64,000 nt of DNA. Origin: Amaranthus tricolor (taxonomy: Eukaryota > Streptophyta > Magnoliopsida > Caryophyllales > Amaranthaceae). The position numbers and the translations under genes were made by a program. The notes beneath the pieces are model-generated. The model searched no databases. It saw only the letters and a program-made list of their open reading frames with translations, and was not told the origin of the DNA. Shown here piece after piece: positions 25,568 to 37,719 of the stretch (its first letter is position 1; each line of letters opens with the position of its first letter). The stretch lies in contig NC_080048.1 in NCBI RefSeq assembly GCF_026212465.1, positions 37,538,375 to 37,602,374 on the forward strand, in the 5' to 3' direction.

Positions 25568-26002
25568 ATTCTATCCTCCATTTATTTTTGTGGGATTCTT
25601 TAACCCAATTTCTCTTCCACTAAATTTCATCCATTAAAAGGGGCTGAGAGAATATAAATAAACAAACCCATTTATTTCAAAGAAAGAATATAAAGAGAAG
25701 TTTGTCAACATTTGCATGGGAATTGTAAAATCTTACTAATTTTAAACAAGCAGATTTCTCCAGAAAGAAACCTCTGTAACACCAAGAAGTTTCAATTATT
25801 GCAATACACTAAGTAGTAGTAGTAGTAGTATAGACTATAGAGTACTAATTATAATATCAACTTCTAGAATATCTTAGAAGCATGAAGAACTTCCAATTAC
25901 AAACATTTTTAGACATACATATTTTTTTAGAAACCAAATGCATTCCATTGCTTTTAATATTTATTTTTCTAAAAATAGATAAGTAGTTTTAGAAAACATG
26001 TA

Positions 26003-26282
26003 CTCCCACCTTATTTGATCAAATGTCCTATTAATTTTTAGCACTATTCATCGATTGCTTTTGTTTGTATTTTATTCTTAATCTATAAGTTAAAATATAG
26101 TCAAGTGGGATCTTATTGATTCGTCTCAATGTAGATTCTATTAATATACAATTTTAAAATTTTTTAACCAAGTATAATTAGAAATATAATTTTTAACCAA
26201 ATACAATTAGAGATGCTTAGGATTGAAATAGTGCATCGACAAATATACAAAACTAAATAAGATATTTGATTAAAATAGGAGT
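26003..26282. mobile_element. Stowaway-like MITE
   Basis: Left end TA then ctcccaccttatttgatcaa; right end gatatttgattaaaataggag. The ends are imperfect inverted repeats. Non-coding. Confidence 0.5.
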
Positions 26283-27109
26283 GACAGAAGTGAGCATTGA
26301 ATAAGCCATTAAGATGACAACTATACAACTATAGCCTTATGGAATACAGAATGATTTTGAAGGGTGACTTTGATGTTTGAACAGATAGTGAAAATTTAAG
26401 GATGTGTGTGGTTAGCTGGTTAATCATGAATGCTACTCAACCCATTTAAATTTGCTACATAAAAAAATATATAATTATAATTTTAAACTACAAATTTAGA
26501 ATAAGGTATGGTTCATCCTACAACTTTGATACTCAATCCTTCAAAGAGCTTTATTAGACAACAAGGCTAAGGTGAAGACAAAGGTTAAGAGAGGTTTAGA
26601 CATGAACTAAAGCAAATCAACGTGAGAAATTGCTGGTAACAAAGATTATATTTTATTCGATCCTTATCCACGGAATAAAAACTCGCTCGTTATGTTTTGT
26701 AATGGCCATTATAAGACATGTTTGAGGGTTGTCGTGGCGTTAAATTTTGTCATATAACAGTGCATGGATTTCCATGTTAAAATTTTGTGTTGACCATTAC
26801 GTGACATTTAACGCCAATATTACACAATTACAACGTTATTTGTCGAGAAGAGGTTAAAATTTATTGTAACATCTCTTTAAATTGTAGAAGTTCTTTTAAC
26901 ATCTTCCCGTTAATATTTCATTAATACCCATTAACTTAAATTATTACAAATCACTTATAATATAGTTACTCATAATTTTATCCGTTCACATAATTAAGCT
27001 ATAAGTTGATTAATTATCCTCTAAAAAAGTACATCATATAATACAATTACAATAGCTAAGAAGCTATTATTAAATTATATCAATAAATAAGATTCATTAT
27101 AAGGTTCTT

Positions 27110-27400
27110 CCTCAACAACACCAACAATGACATAGCCTTAATCAATTTCATTGGTCATCTATATGAACTCTTATTCGTCATCTTCGGTCTTCTAGTCCTC
27201 TTTTAAGTCCCTCGAATTCCAACCTTTTGTCTTCCTTATTGGTTCACTAATGTCATGTCTAGGATGCCCAAACCCATCTTAAAAGATTATTTTTCATCTT
27301 TTCTTCAATATTTGCGACTCTTAAACCCTTTTTTATATCTTCGTTTCGAATTTTTTCTGCCCACTCTATAAGGTTCTTCCTATAGAAGCTAAATTTGTTC
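27110..27400 (-). pseudogene. LINE reverse-transcriptase C-terminal remnant (RTE-like)
   Basis: Read on the minus strand from about 27375, the frame gives IRNEDIKKGLRVANIEEKMK followed by LLRW and then stops. This matches the conserved C-terminal segment of plant RTE-clade LINE polyproteins (RNEDI..G..VA.IEEKM...RLRW). The downstream tail includes a caacaacaccaacaatgaca end on the plus strand. The fragment is short and broken and is a relic, not a gene. Confidence 0.7.
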
Positions 27401-27906
27401 CTTAGTACAGACTAAATATAAAGTTAATAAAGTTATTAACACTACAAAAAGCATGAACAGAAGACCAATAAGAACCACATATTCAAAGCCCAAAGGGTAT
27501 ATTACTTAATTCATCAGTCAGTTAGGAATAACTTACCATGACTACACAAATCCTTAAATTGAAAAGTATTAACCAATAAATGGTAAATTATGCACAAGTT
27601 GCAAAATTTTTGCAGTTTAAAATTGGCAACTTGTTCAGATCCCTAATGACACTAAATATAAATTAATGAGCAGGAGCCTTTTATAAGATCTATGTGATAA
27701 AGAGAGTCAACCTCCTTCAAGGGACCTACCTAACTTTCTCGATATAGTAAACTTTGACACCATTTTCACAAAAGTGGGGTTGTCTCATTACTATAAATAA
27801 CAAGTTGAGTATTTGACGAGCCCATCATTGCGGCTCCTTCAATTATTTATAATGAACATGTTTCAAAGACTCTTTGAGCAACTCAAGAGGTGCTACACTT
27901 TTTAGA

Positions 27907-28031
27907 GTTATTTTTGCGTGAGAGACGATCTCAAAACAAAAAGTATATATGCTAATAATTTGTATTATTAGGCTATTTAATCCATATATAAGGGGTATCT
28001 CACAGTTAGACCGTCTCGTACAAGAATATGT
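27907..28031 (+). mobile_element. GAGAC-family MITE
   Basis: Begins gagttatttttgcgtgagag then acgatctc; core aataatttgtattattaggc then tatttaatcc; ends cagttagaccgtctcgtaca then agaatatgtg. Non-coding. Confidence 0.7.
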
Positions 28032-28399
28032 GAATTTTTTTTACCAGTACTTGACAGCGCAAATGAAAGGAATTCTATTACATCAAATGAAACAATTATA
28101 CAAACTAACCTCGAGAACGAGATAAACCATCTAGAACGGACTCCTTCCCACCTCAAGACAAGCAAATGACAATGAAGTTTTTTTCCTGCAAAAATGACAT
28201 ACATGATATGCTTAAAATAATTTTTATTAGGTTAAAAGCAGATGCAATCGTGCAAACTTATCCAACTGTTTTGCCTGAAGGAAGAACCAATACACAGTGG
28301 AGGAGAGGCAGATTTAGAGTGATGTCATTGAGGTCAGTTGACATCATTTAAATCCAAAACAAAATCAAATATTACATGAAAATATACCCTATATGAGTT

Positions 28400-29930
28400 G
28401 GTTAGTATATTGTCTTCCACATACGTGACCAGAGATAAAAACCCAGTAGGCGTGTTTTACTTAAATTAACATCACTCTTTTTTTATCTGTATCCGCCACT
28501 GCCAATACGCGAAAAATTTTTCATTCATATATACATGTAGTTATTACTTCCCAATTTTCATAACAGTTGATAATGGCGCAATGAACATTGGTCCTTCATT
28601 TCTCAGTTACTTTCAGCACTTTTGAGAGAGTAAGGGAGAAGATTCTTCTTAGGTGTATCTTCAATCTATGTGACAGTTTGTTCACTAATCTATGCTTCTT
28701 AGGTAATTTGTTCACTACACTAATATAATCAGGCCCTAAACAGCACAGCTCCAACCACAAAAACTCAGAATTATATCAGTGCATGACAATGGCAAACAAC
28801 CTTCATGCATTAAAGTACAATATGGATGAAAAAAATACAAGTATGACATCATTGTGATGTCAGGAGGGAGTGCAAACTCTTTCTGTCACACTAAGGTCAT
28901 GCTTGTATTGGAAGTAGATATTTAAGAGGGAAATAAAAGTGATTGAACACAAAGGATATCAGATATAAAATCAAGGAAATGTGATCGTTGGAAAGCGGAA
29001 GAAATAGTTGCAAAACGATTGAGAAGAAGGAGAGGGACGGGCAAATATTTACCCTATTGAAAGGTACGGAACTATTTCTCCCGAATGAAGGGGAAATAAT
29101 CCCGTATTTCTTACATCATCCTCATTCTAAATCCATATTTTTCTCTTTGCCACCATTTCAATTCCTTCAAATTCACCTCTACTCATCTTTATTTCCTTAA
29201 GCGTGGCCTAATTAAAGATGATATGAGCAGACGAAAACTTTGAAGGACTACATTTGTAAGGAAAAACCCTAAGTGGTGCAAGAAAACTTAACCTACTCGA
29301 ACCATCTCCAGACGTAGAGCATGACACTAAAATCTTCAACTACTTAACTGTGCACTAGTCGGAGCATCTGTAATCAGCACTCAGCAGCAACTATTCGTAC
29401 ACTGCAGTAAAATTCGGTAGTGCGAAGACACTACCAAGCTTGTGTTTATTAACCATCACATTTTTTTTCCAGCACAGAAGGCTGTACAACAAAATCACAT
29501 TTGCATTTTATCCTCCCCAAAATATCTACATGAAACCAACATAAATTATAACACCAATTTCTCCTCTTAATAGTAGCAATAGGACAAGTAGTAATTAGCA
29601 AATAAGGGTCATACAACATAAACTATAAGACTTAAAGGCATCCTTTTTCCACACTAGTCCTACAAAACTAATAAGCTATATAGGTGCAATAAGGCTATCT
29701 TGATGGCTGGTGGATCATAGTAAATCAAAAGATAAATTATTACTCCTTTGTACCACTCAATTAGCTACATTTCGAATTTTAATGCAAAATGAGTTTTTTA
29801 ACCTCAGTGAGATGTTGGAAACATTTTCCCAACAAAAGCAGAAGAGCAATTCCACAATCACAAAAGAGAGCAAAAACTGCACTGCAACTAAAACAATTTC
29901 CGGCTAGGGATGTTTAGAGATTTCAGGTAG
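28400..29930. other. Intergenic DNA upstream of the PYL2-like gene
   Basis: No gene recognised. A possible MITE lies at about 28893-29212, with weak inverted ends (gtcatgcttgtattgg and ccttaagcgtggcc). Confidence 0.35.
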
Positions 29931-29964
29931 TTTTTTATTCCCAATACACAAGCTGAGGGGCTCT

Positions 29965-30072
29965 CTTCGATCGCAACCTCATCGTGATGAGGGCACTAGT
30001 CTGCCTTCTTTCCCACCCTCCCCAGACCCTGCCTCTATGCGAGACTCATTTGGATGATGATGAAGATGATAA
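29965..30072 (+). mobile_element. LINE/SINE-like 3' tail ending in GAT repeats
   Basis: Reads gatcgcaacctcatcgtgat then ccaccctccccagaccctgc and ends tttggatgatgatgaagatg. The same tail pattern appears at 32860-32985, 39480-39620, 42430-42580 (reverse) and 53186-53285 (reverse), each joined to a trinucleotide repeat. Lies about 400 bases before the PYL2-like promoter. Confidence 0.6.
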
Positions 30073-30469
30073 GGTAGTTCTTTATTCCCTCTCTAATACG
30101 TGTCCAATGCAATTTCTAGTACATAAAGAATTGACCATAAAGCATAGGTAAAAGGTGCCTTAATTCAAGAATCTTTTTTTCATGAATATTTAATATCATG
30201 TCGGCATGGTATAAACCATGGTTAAAGAATGAGCAAATGAGTAATGACAGTAAACCCTAAGGCAGCTAAGGGTTTTGCCTGATGAAATAGCTACCAACTT
30301 TTACCAAGTAATTTCACCAAGATCATTGTGCTGTCCAATAACAACAAAAAAGCATCTCTTTCTCCAGATTAACATATTAGATACTCACCCAGAAAAGTCC
30401 AAAAACCATTCTCCCAAGCACTCCCAAAGAAAAGGCCAAAAAATAAGCCTTTTGTCACATGAGGGGGGA

Positions 30470-30476
30470 TATATAA
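30470..30476 (+). promoter_or_regulatory. TATA box of the PYL2-like gene
   Basis: TATATAA about 85-90 bases upstream of the chosen start codon, followed by a C/T-rich leader (tttttccatcctc). This placement supports the ATG at 30560 rather than upstream in-frame ATGs. Confidence 0.7.
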
Positions 30477-30559
30477 GTCCTTTTTCCATCCTCAAACCAT
30501 TTTCAGAATTCCTCCTGTCTCTCCCACTTGTTATTTCAACAAAAAAAAGACACCCGCTA

Positions 30560-31114
30560 ATGGATCAGAACCCATTATCTTTCCAAGGTATAACAGCAGA
30601 AGAATACAGTAAGCTACAGAATACAATCAACACATGCCACAAACCGGACTTGCCCCCAAACAAATGCACATCTATAATAGCACAGCGCATTAACGCCCCA
30701 GCAAATGTTGTTTGGCGGTATGTCCGAGCCTTTGATAACCCGCAAGCATACAAGCATTTCATCAAAAGTTGCACAATGAGGGGTGATGGAGGGGTAGGTA
30801 GCGTGAGGGAGGTTACGGTAATCTCGGGAATTCCAGCAGAAAGAAGCACAGAGAGACTAGAGATGCTTGACGATCAGAGACGCCTATTAAGCTTCAAGAT
30901 CCTAGGAGGTGAGCACAGGCTTAAGAATTACTGCTCAGTTACAACAGTGAATGACATTAGCCTTAAGGGGAAGATTTACACTATCGTCTTAGAGTCGTAT
31001 ACTGTGGACATTCCAGAGGGGAACACAGCAGACGACACAAAGATGTTTGCAGATACTGTCGTGAAATTAAATCTTCAAAAACTAGCTGAAATAACAGAGA
31101 CAAGTTCTTCCTGA
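30560..31114 (+). CDS. PYL2: Abscisic acid receptor, PYR/PYL/RCAR family, PYL2-like
   Basis: Single exon, 184 residues. It is a START/Bet v 1-fold receptor that binds ABA and then inhibits clade-A PP2C phosphatases in cytosol and nucleus. The frame is open upstream to 30275, but the ATG at 30560 gives a normal PYL2 N-terminus and lies just after a TATA box. Visible elements: CTSIIAQRINAPANVVW at residues 36-52, Lys65 (the ABA carboxylate-binding Lys), VGSVREVTVISG at 79-90, the gate loop at 89-93, STERLE at 96-101, the latch HRL at 119-121, and VLESYTVDIPEGNT at 143-156 leading into the C-terminal helix (VVKLNLQKL). The C-terminal half is closest to Arabidopsis PYL2. Oddities: the gate reads SGIPA instead of SGLPA, it is followed by Glu94-Arg95 instead of small polar residues, and the usual RRFDNP reads RAFDNP. 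I infer a functional receptor, probably of the PYR1/PYL1-3 subfamily. Confidence 0.95.
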   Translation: MDQNPLSFQGITAEEYSKLQNTINTCHKPDLPPNKCTSIIAQRINAPANVVWRYVRAFDNPQAYKHFIKSCTMRGDGGVGSVREVTVISGIPAERSTERLEMLDDQRRLLSFKILGGEHRLKNYCSVTTVNDISLKGKIYTIVLESYTVDIPEGNTADDTKMFADTVVKLNLQKLAEITETSSS

Positions 31115-32560
31115 AAGCCCAAGACCAAGAGTAGTTGAGTGGCAAGAGTGTTGATTGGCTGGGTCTTAAACAGCTAAACATTTGACTCTTCAGAGATTTT
31201 TCTCTAAGTAGTGGGAATGCAGTTATATCTTGTAAGTTGAATTTTCTTTTATTTGCACTGTATTAAATAGTTTATTTTGAGCGCATGCCAAACTGTTGGA
31301 AGAACACGATGTCTCTAATGATCCAGGATACTTTATTCTATAAATAACAAAAAGCTTTGTAATTTATAAGGTACCCCAAAAAGAAATTGAAGTGACAATG
31401 ATGGAATGGAAACCTAAGTGGAAAACCCTTAATTACAAAGATCCAAACATTATTTAGAATGTAACATATCTGTGTTTTCCTCGCACACACAAATTTCGTT
31501 TGGAGAGTGGTGGTCAAGTAGGGGGACTATATGCAAAAATAATATAAAGTGAATCGAGAAGAACTTTATAGAACAAACTAAAACAAAAAAAAAGAACTTT
31601 ATGGTCAGTATTGTAAACCTAAACCCTCCACGAGAAAAACTCATTTCCTTTATAGTGATAAAATTAACCCACATAAAATCAGAAACTATTTTCGTTAGCT
31701 TGAGTACTTGAGGGTAGTCCTTTCATCTATGTTACGCAAACTTGGGTACTTGTGTCAAGTTTAGGTACATATCCATGTGTTTGACTCGACTATTTTGAGA
31801 AAAATTCCAAGGTTTTAGGTCAAAAAGGTATCATTGAAGTTGACAGGTCAAGCATGTTACACGTCTACTTGAGGTAAAATGAAAAGTTTGATTAAATACA
31901 TGATAGTTATGGATAGCTTAAGCATGGTGAGCCAAGGTAATTTACTTCATAATTTTACTAACCAAGCAAAACTAAGATTTTAACAAATATCAACATAAAC
32001 TAACATAAACATCAAATTAATCATAGATTATAGATAGCAAATGCTTATGAGGAATAGTACCTTACTATCTAAAACAATCCATGATCCACAAGATTTTCAA
32101 ATTTGATCTACCTCCTACATTGATAGAGTAGAACCCTTGTATCATTTACAAGGCTAAACATTCGCAATATAATATAATATATTTAAGAAATACTAGGTAA
32201 AAGTAGAGAATTGTAACTAACAAAGCCAACACCACTCACAATCAAACTTTCAAGGATGTTAAAAAAATATGCATCTTCAAGATCTTAAATTACTCGGCTC
32301 TCCAAGATTAAGAGTGTGTACAAGTTATATTGGAGAGAAAAAGTTAATTGAGAATAATTCACCATGGGTTGAGAAATTAAATTTGAGGACAATTATCAAA
32401 TATGAGATTGCCTAAATAGGTTTAGTCTTTGTGACCAAAAGAGAAATTTTAGATTTAGCTTAAAGGAAATAAGAAAATCAGCTAATTCACTCATATAAAT
32501 GATAATTGCTTTTTGAAATGGAGATTTGAGGAGTAAGTCATTTACTTTCACATGTCACAC
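31115..32560. other. Intergenic DNA downstream of the PYL2-like gene
   Basis: The first 100-200 bases probably hold the receptor's 3' untranslated region. At about 31700-31880 lies a second copy of the dispersed repeat described at 22320 (tacttgtgtcaagttt ... cacgtctacttgaggtaaaa). No other gene recognised. Confidence 0.45.
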
Positions 32561-32985
32561 TACATTGACTAATTGGTTCCATCTCTAAAACTTTCAACAT
32601 ATTAGGAATGACATGGGTGAGTTGCACCTCTCTAAGGACTTGACTAGGACTAAACCTCGTTGGAGACGCATGATTCGTATCCTATACCATTGGTAGTTAT
32701 TGTTGACATGTTTATTGTTGGTGTTGATATGATTGTTTTATATTTCTATGGTTTATTGTTAGCCAGTTATTCTTGCCATGTTTTTTATCTTGCCTAATGC
32801 CTATTACATGTTTTGGGTCTTGTGTTGGCATGTGTAGTCATTTGCACGTTTGTCTTGAGTCGAGGGTATCTATAGTCGCAATCTACTTATCCCTTGTGAT
32901 AAGGGTATGGTATGGCGTCTTCTATCCCTCTCTTGATATAGCGGGCATGATGAAGATGATGATGATGATGGTAATGGTATATATG
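32560..32985 (+). pseudogene. LINE 3'-end fragment with a short coding remnant
   Basis: From about 32621 the plus strand reads ELHLSKDLTRTKPRWRRMIR, then breaks; this looks like the last residues of a LINE-type polyprotein. It is followed by a non-coding tail (tctatagtcgcaatctactt then agggtatggtatggcgtctt) ending in an atgatgatgatgatgg run at about 32949-32972. The tail shares its layout with 29965-30072. Confidence 0.55.
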
Positions 32986-33300
32986 AATTTGTGAAGCGAT
33001 ATTTTCAATTCAAATCCTCCCCTATTTATTATTCCTTTTTTTTTTAATGATTTTTCATTAAATTAACAAAGCACTTACCCTTTCCAAATTTATAAGAAAA
33101 GCTTAATATCATCATTTCATGAATGCGAAGTGAGTAAAATATGTAATTATGCATGGAACCCTCATTTTACATCATTTTAAATTATGCAAGAAAAACCCAC
33201 AAGTAGACAACCCAAACAACTAAGCATGTACCATTTCATGTCGGCAAACACAAAAATTTACCTCTTGTATCTCTAAGATGACTAGAAATATATCAAAGAA

Positions 33301-33625
33301 GCATCCAAATAGACACAGGGAATACTCATGCACCACCACTACCTCAATAATATACATTTTTGTACAGTCCGCAACAAACAAAGATTAGTGTTGATTCAAA
33401 ATCATTAACAGAAACAAACACAGAATAAGAACAGAAAACACAACAAACACAAAAAACGAGAAGGATCTAAATAGACAAAGGGAACACTCGTGCACCACCA
33501 CTACCTCCGTAATATAAACTTTTATACAACTCGCAACATACAAAGATTAGTGTGGATTCAAAATTATCAAAAGAAGTAAAAACTAACATCGGAAGAACAG
33601 AAAACACAACGGACATGACAAAATG
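33301..33625 (+). repeat. Diverged tandem duplication, ~162-166 bp unit
   Basis: Copy 1 (33301-33462) and copy 2 (33463-33625) share gcaccaccactacctc, caaagattagtgt and aacagaaaacacaac in the same order. Divergence by many substitutions and small gaps shows it is not recent. Confidence 0.85.
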
Positions 33626-34945
33626 AGGATATCCACAACTATGCCTAAGAACAAGACCAACAAATATCCCCAGACAAGTATTCCATTGATCCGAACGAAT
33701 GAACTATGAACCTATACATGCACCAAAAGAACTTCTCTAAGCAGTCATTCATTCACGCATACACCTTTCCCAAGTAGATTAAGCCACTCTTTGCCTTTTT
33801 AATAGTACTCTTAGGGCCCAAAGAGTATGCGACATCAAAAAATGATTTTCTTAATAAAACTAAATCCATGACCTATAATGAACGTTCCTTTCCTCAATCT
33901 AGTCAATATTATATTCTTCCATGAACTAAAATTGTCTCTACTATATGCACAATTATCATCTATATAGGCTTAGGAGATAAGAGTATGAGCTTTTAGAAAA
34001 TTTCTCATACGGCCATGCAAAGCAACTTTCACTCTTATAGAAGCCACTGTTCTTATAAAGCTGTCTTATTTCAATCCATAGCAACAACTCGGCCAACATA
34101 AAGTTTTTAGAAAGTCCTCATAAAACACTTGACATTCAATTTAGAAAATCAAATGAAGATTGTAGTGTCGAAATCTAGAAACAAAAACCAAATAAAAGAT
34201 CAATTTCGTGGTTAAGTATCCTAATTTAGAATGTCCACAATAACAATAGCTAGCAACACTTAGACCGACCAAACTAATGGTTTCTTCCATAGACTTACCG
34301 TGATTAATTTCAATTACTGCATTCTATATTTCAATGTTGATCTCATAAATTCAGAAAACTACATTTTTATATCTTAAGGCAAATGTCAGGCACTTTGACT
34401 TTAAAAGTTCCTTACAAAGTTTTATTTGCCAGCTTAAGCAAACTTTTTTGCAATGAAAAAATCTAGAAAGAACACATAGACATATAACAAAGCTAAACTC
34501 TTTAAACCGGAAGGAGAGGGAGAAATTGGGAAATTACTAAAAACGTACGAATGCTAGTTACGACTTGTAGATAGAACGCACACAGACATATGACAAAGAT
34601 AAACTTTTTTCCAACAGGATGAAGGTTGAGAAACAAGACAGCAAGGGGCAGCTTGCTAGTTAGGAGTGCAATTAGCAAGGTTTCTTTGATGGAAGCAAAT
34701 CATTTTTCCTAAATGTTGAGACACATTCACTATGAAATCTACTAAAGATCATCTTTTTTTATTAAAAAATTGTATGCTACTTTTTTAATCTTTTGGAAGG
34801 CCACACTTTACCCTTACTCACAAACTATGCACATGCACTTATGATGCATCACATGATCATGTAGACATGCATGTGCACACAGAATCAGACATTGACATAA
34901 AATAAGAAAAAGGGCTCTATAATAAGAGTTGCACCATAAACATAC
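33626..34945. other. Intergenic or intronic DNA
   Basis: No coding segment could be supported. If the minus-strand gene starting at 37719 extends this far, part of this stretch could be intron. A good-looking donor (gtaagt) on the minus strand at about 34310 could not be tied to an open exon. Confidence 0.3.
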
Positions 34946-35007
34946 CTCCAATATATCCTTCACAAGAGGGTATGTGCTTTTTGTGACAATTACATCTATA
35001 AGCCCAT
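34946..35007 (-). other. Possible internal coding exon
   Basis: 62 bases between an AG acceptor (ttacttcttag) and a GT donor (ggag then gtatgt) on the minus strand, reading GLIDVIVTKSTYPLVKDILE in the best frame. The peptide has a protein-like composition unlike surrounding noise. It could belong to the gene whose first exon is at 37649-37719, but I could not find connecting exons. Family not recognised. Confidence 0.3.
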
Positions 35008-36027
35008 CTAAGAAGTAAGGCAATCAATATTCCTCATTTAATCAATTCCCATCTTAAGATGGTAAATCCACAATGATGGAAGTTCCAAGATCCTAGAAGC
35101 CTGCAATTACAATTATCAAAATGATCCATCGAACAACAATTTGAAATTTTGCAACTCATCAGTATTGAATCAATCAAGATCATAAGAAAATATGTGTCCA
35201 TGTAATCTTTCGTAGGAAAGCATTGAAAATTTCAACTTAAGTAGAAAGAACAATAACAGGAATGTGAAATATTAACTTTAAAAAAATTTCCTGATCTGAC
35301 ATTCTGCTTACAAAGATCAAACCGAAGCACACCCATCAAACGAAAAATGTACAATTGTATCAAGTTTTTTGAGCATATATTGTACAAATTGCTAAACAAC
35401 TTAATTCAATTTACTACGGTTATCATATCCTATGCCTGGGATTATTACACAAAAATGTTTAGAAAATTATCACAAAAAATGGCCATGAAAATAACTCTAA
35501 AAGAAGAATTCACTAGGACGATGAACAACATTAATTCACGATCTCAGTCAAAAAGTCAAAACAAGTGCGCTTCTTAGTTATGTGAGGTTACAAAGGGTAT
35601 TTGCAATCCAGTGTCAATCTAACAAGAGAAAGGTTGGATACATCACAATTCCCCCCTCATAGGGATTAGCCATTATGGTAGCATAGAGTCTTGAGGCAAT
35701 ATACTGTTGTGTTTTTGATAACCTTCAATAATGTATAAAAAGGAGCAAGGCCCACAAGACAATATGCATAGCACCTAATTATCACCAGTTGTGTACCACC
35801 CATAACCCTTATTCATAAGAATTATACAAGAAATAGAAAGATCACATGTAACGACTAAGGGCACAAGACACTCAAAGAGAAACTAAAAATAACCAATTGT
35901 TCAAACACAAAACTTCATTCTAACTCATAGGAGACAACACAAAAAAATTTAAGAAAATAATGCATCATTAGATCCTCTTTGACTCATCCAAACGGAACCC
36001 GCTAATTCGTCAACTCATTCCGCAACC

Positions 36028-36200
36028 TATGTTACTCAAACTCTTCATTTTACCTCACATAGCCTAGAAACTCTGAATGTGTATGCAAAACACTTCGGTT
36101 AAAGCAAAATCATGGCAATTATTCAGACAATTGTCGAGTCACATACTTGAACATTATTTTGTTTCCAACACTAAAGTGCTCGAGTCCTAGTAAGATAGCC
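36028..36200 (-). repeat. Dispersed repeat (same family as 22320), reverse copy
   Basis: tatgttactcaaactcttca then ttttacctcacatag is the reverse complement, with changes, of the 3' edge of the repeats at 22320 and 31700. Non-coding. Confidence 0.45.
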
Positions 36201-36773
36201 CGCAACCCAAACTCAACCCTTTCCCTAAGTCAGCATTGTTAATCAGCATTGTTAAAAGTGTTTGAAACTATACGTGAAGTACAATCCAGTCAAATTGGTT
36301 GGCAAACTTAGATATATGTCTAATTTGCTCCTATATGACAACTTAGAGATTGTTTAACTGGGTTCAATGGTCAATTCAACACATCTAACAAGCAGAATTT
36401 ACAGAAAGATCTGAATAAACTTTAAAAAGGCGTGCCAAACAAGTCGATCACAAAGGGTTGGTTCAGTTTGAATTTAGGTGATAAGTGTAACATCCCATCT
36501 AATATCTACATAATTAGATGAAGGTGCTACTAAGCATAATCCAAAATGACTTCAATATATCTTCAAAATACATTATAAATGTTAAACTGAAAATTAAATA
36601 AATAATCCAACAAGAAACTTAAACTCAAAATGAAATAAATTTGAAGGTTACTACATCCCCATAACAAAAGTAAGTCCCAAATATCAAACTTTTACTCTAA
36701 GTCACAAAGACCCATTGATTCATCTACTAATAAAAAAATTCAATACTAAAGTAAAGCTATTAAAAATCCATAA

Positions 36774-36898
36774 AATAAATAATGTGTTGTAATACGTCAC
36801 TCCATGATACCCAACCTGCTCATGTGCAAAAGATTGCAGGTAACTTGCGAGAGCAGGTTGGGTATCATGGAGTGACGTATTACACCACATTATTTATT
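36774..36898. repeat. Near-perfect 48-bp inverted repeat, 29-nt loop
   Basis: Arms 36774-36821 and 36851-36898 are complementary at 47 of 48 positions. The left arm contains taatacgtcactccatgata and the right arm its complement. The loop (36822-36850) is atgtgcaaaag...cttgcga. A transcript would fold into a single long hairpin. It could be a short foldback MITE or a young hairpin/small-RNA locus. Confidence 0.95.
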
Positions 36899-37648
36899 AT
36901 ATGAATATTTAAAAACTTCTGGATTTTTTTTATAATAAATCTTCGAAAAAATTCAGCTCTATTGTCAATTAGCTTGTTGTATGCAGATCTTATTCATTTC
37001 CAACAAATCAGTTCCCTATCAACTGTCTTTAATGCACACATTCAACAGTTACACAATAAAAAAAATTTACAAATCTTGTATTTGAAAGAAAATCCACGTA
37101 AAGACAACTTCAACAAGAGCTCACAACATGATGGTTTGATGCATATGTAACTAAAACATCAAAAAAGTTGAAATTTAATCAAGCTTGACTTTCAAAAAGA
37201 AAGTGAATCAATCAATCAATGACCACAATAATTTCCATGTCAAATCAAGTCATTACAATTTAGCACAAACTCAACTCATGTAATGTTTACAGGATTAAGA
37301 AGAATAATTCCAAGCAGGTAATACCATTAGCCAAGTCTAGTTCAAGATGAATATGAAACTCATGAGTGGAGCAAAAATTAGTAATTTAACACTGCCATAT
37401 GGTGTCTAAATTTAACAATGCATAGAAATAATTTTTCTTGTTGGAAGATTTATCAACCATTGAGACTAAAAGTCTACTTTTATCAAAAGCAAATGCTAAA
37501 TATCTTTTCTATGACACTAAACAAAAAAAAATGAACATAAATAAAGCCTCTCAGCTTTGGCATTTCAGACCCATAATATATTGAGTAGAACAGGAAAAGA
37601 TACTACTAACAGGTGGTACGTAAAACAGCAATAGCAAGCCTAAATTAC

Positions 37649-37719
37649 CTTCGTCCTCTAGAGAGAATTTTGTCGGATATTTCATTTCTTCGTGTGGAAC
37701 TGGCCTGATCTTCAGACAT
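37649..37719 (-). CDS. Probable first coding exon of an unresolved minus-strand gene
   Basis: From the ATG at 37719 the frame reads MSEDQASSTRRNEISDKILS then RGR and stops at a good donor (acgaag then gtaatt), using 23 codons plus two bases. Upstream on the minus strand a pyrimidine/AG acceptor (tttatgtgcag then gataca) at about 37780 suggests an intron in the 5' leader. The composition is that of a real hydrophilic N-terminus and unlike nearby noise. Further exons should lie at lower coordinates; only 34946-35007 is a candidate. The family was not recognised. Confidence 0.45.

Noticed and set aside
30275..30559. In-frame N-terminal extension of the PYL2-like protein (upstream ATG at 30275)
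   Set aside because: It would cross the TATA box at 30470 and adds 95 residues not known in the family.
37323..37410. Possible exon on the minus strand (tttag then acaccatatggc ... ctaatg then gtatta)
   Set aside because: The only mostly open frame has a stop before the donor, and it cannot be joined in phase with 37649-37719.
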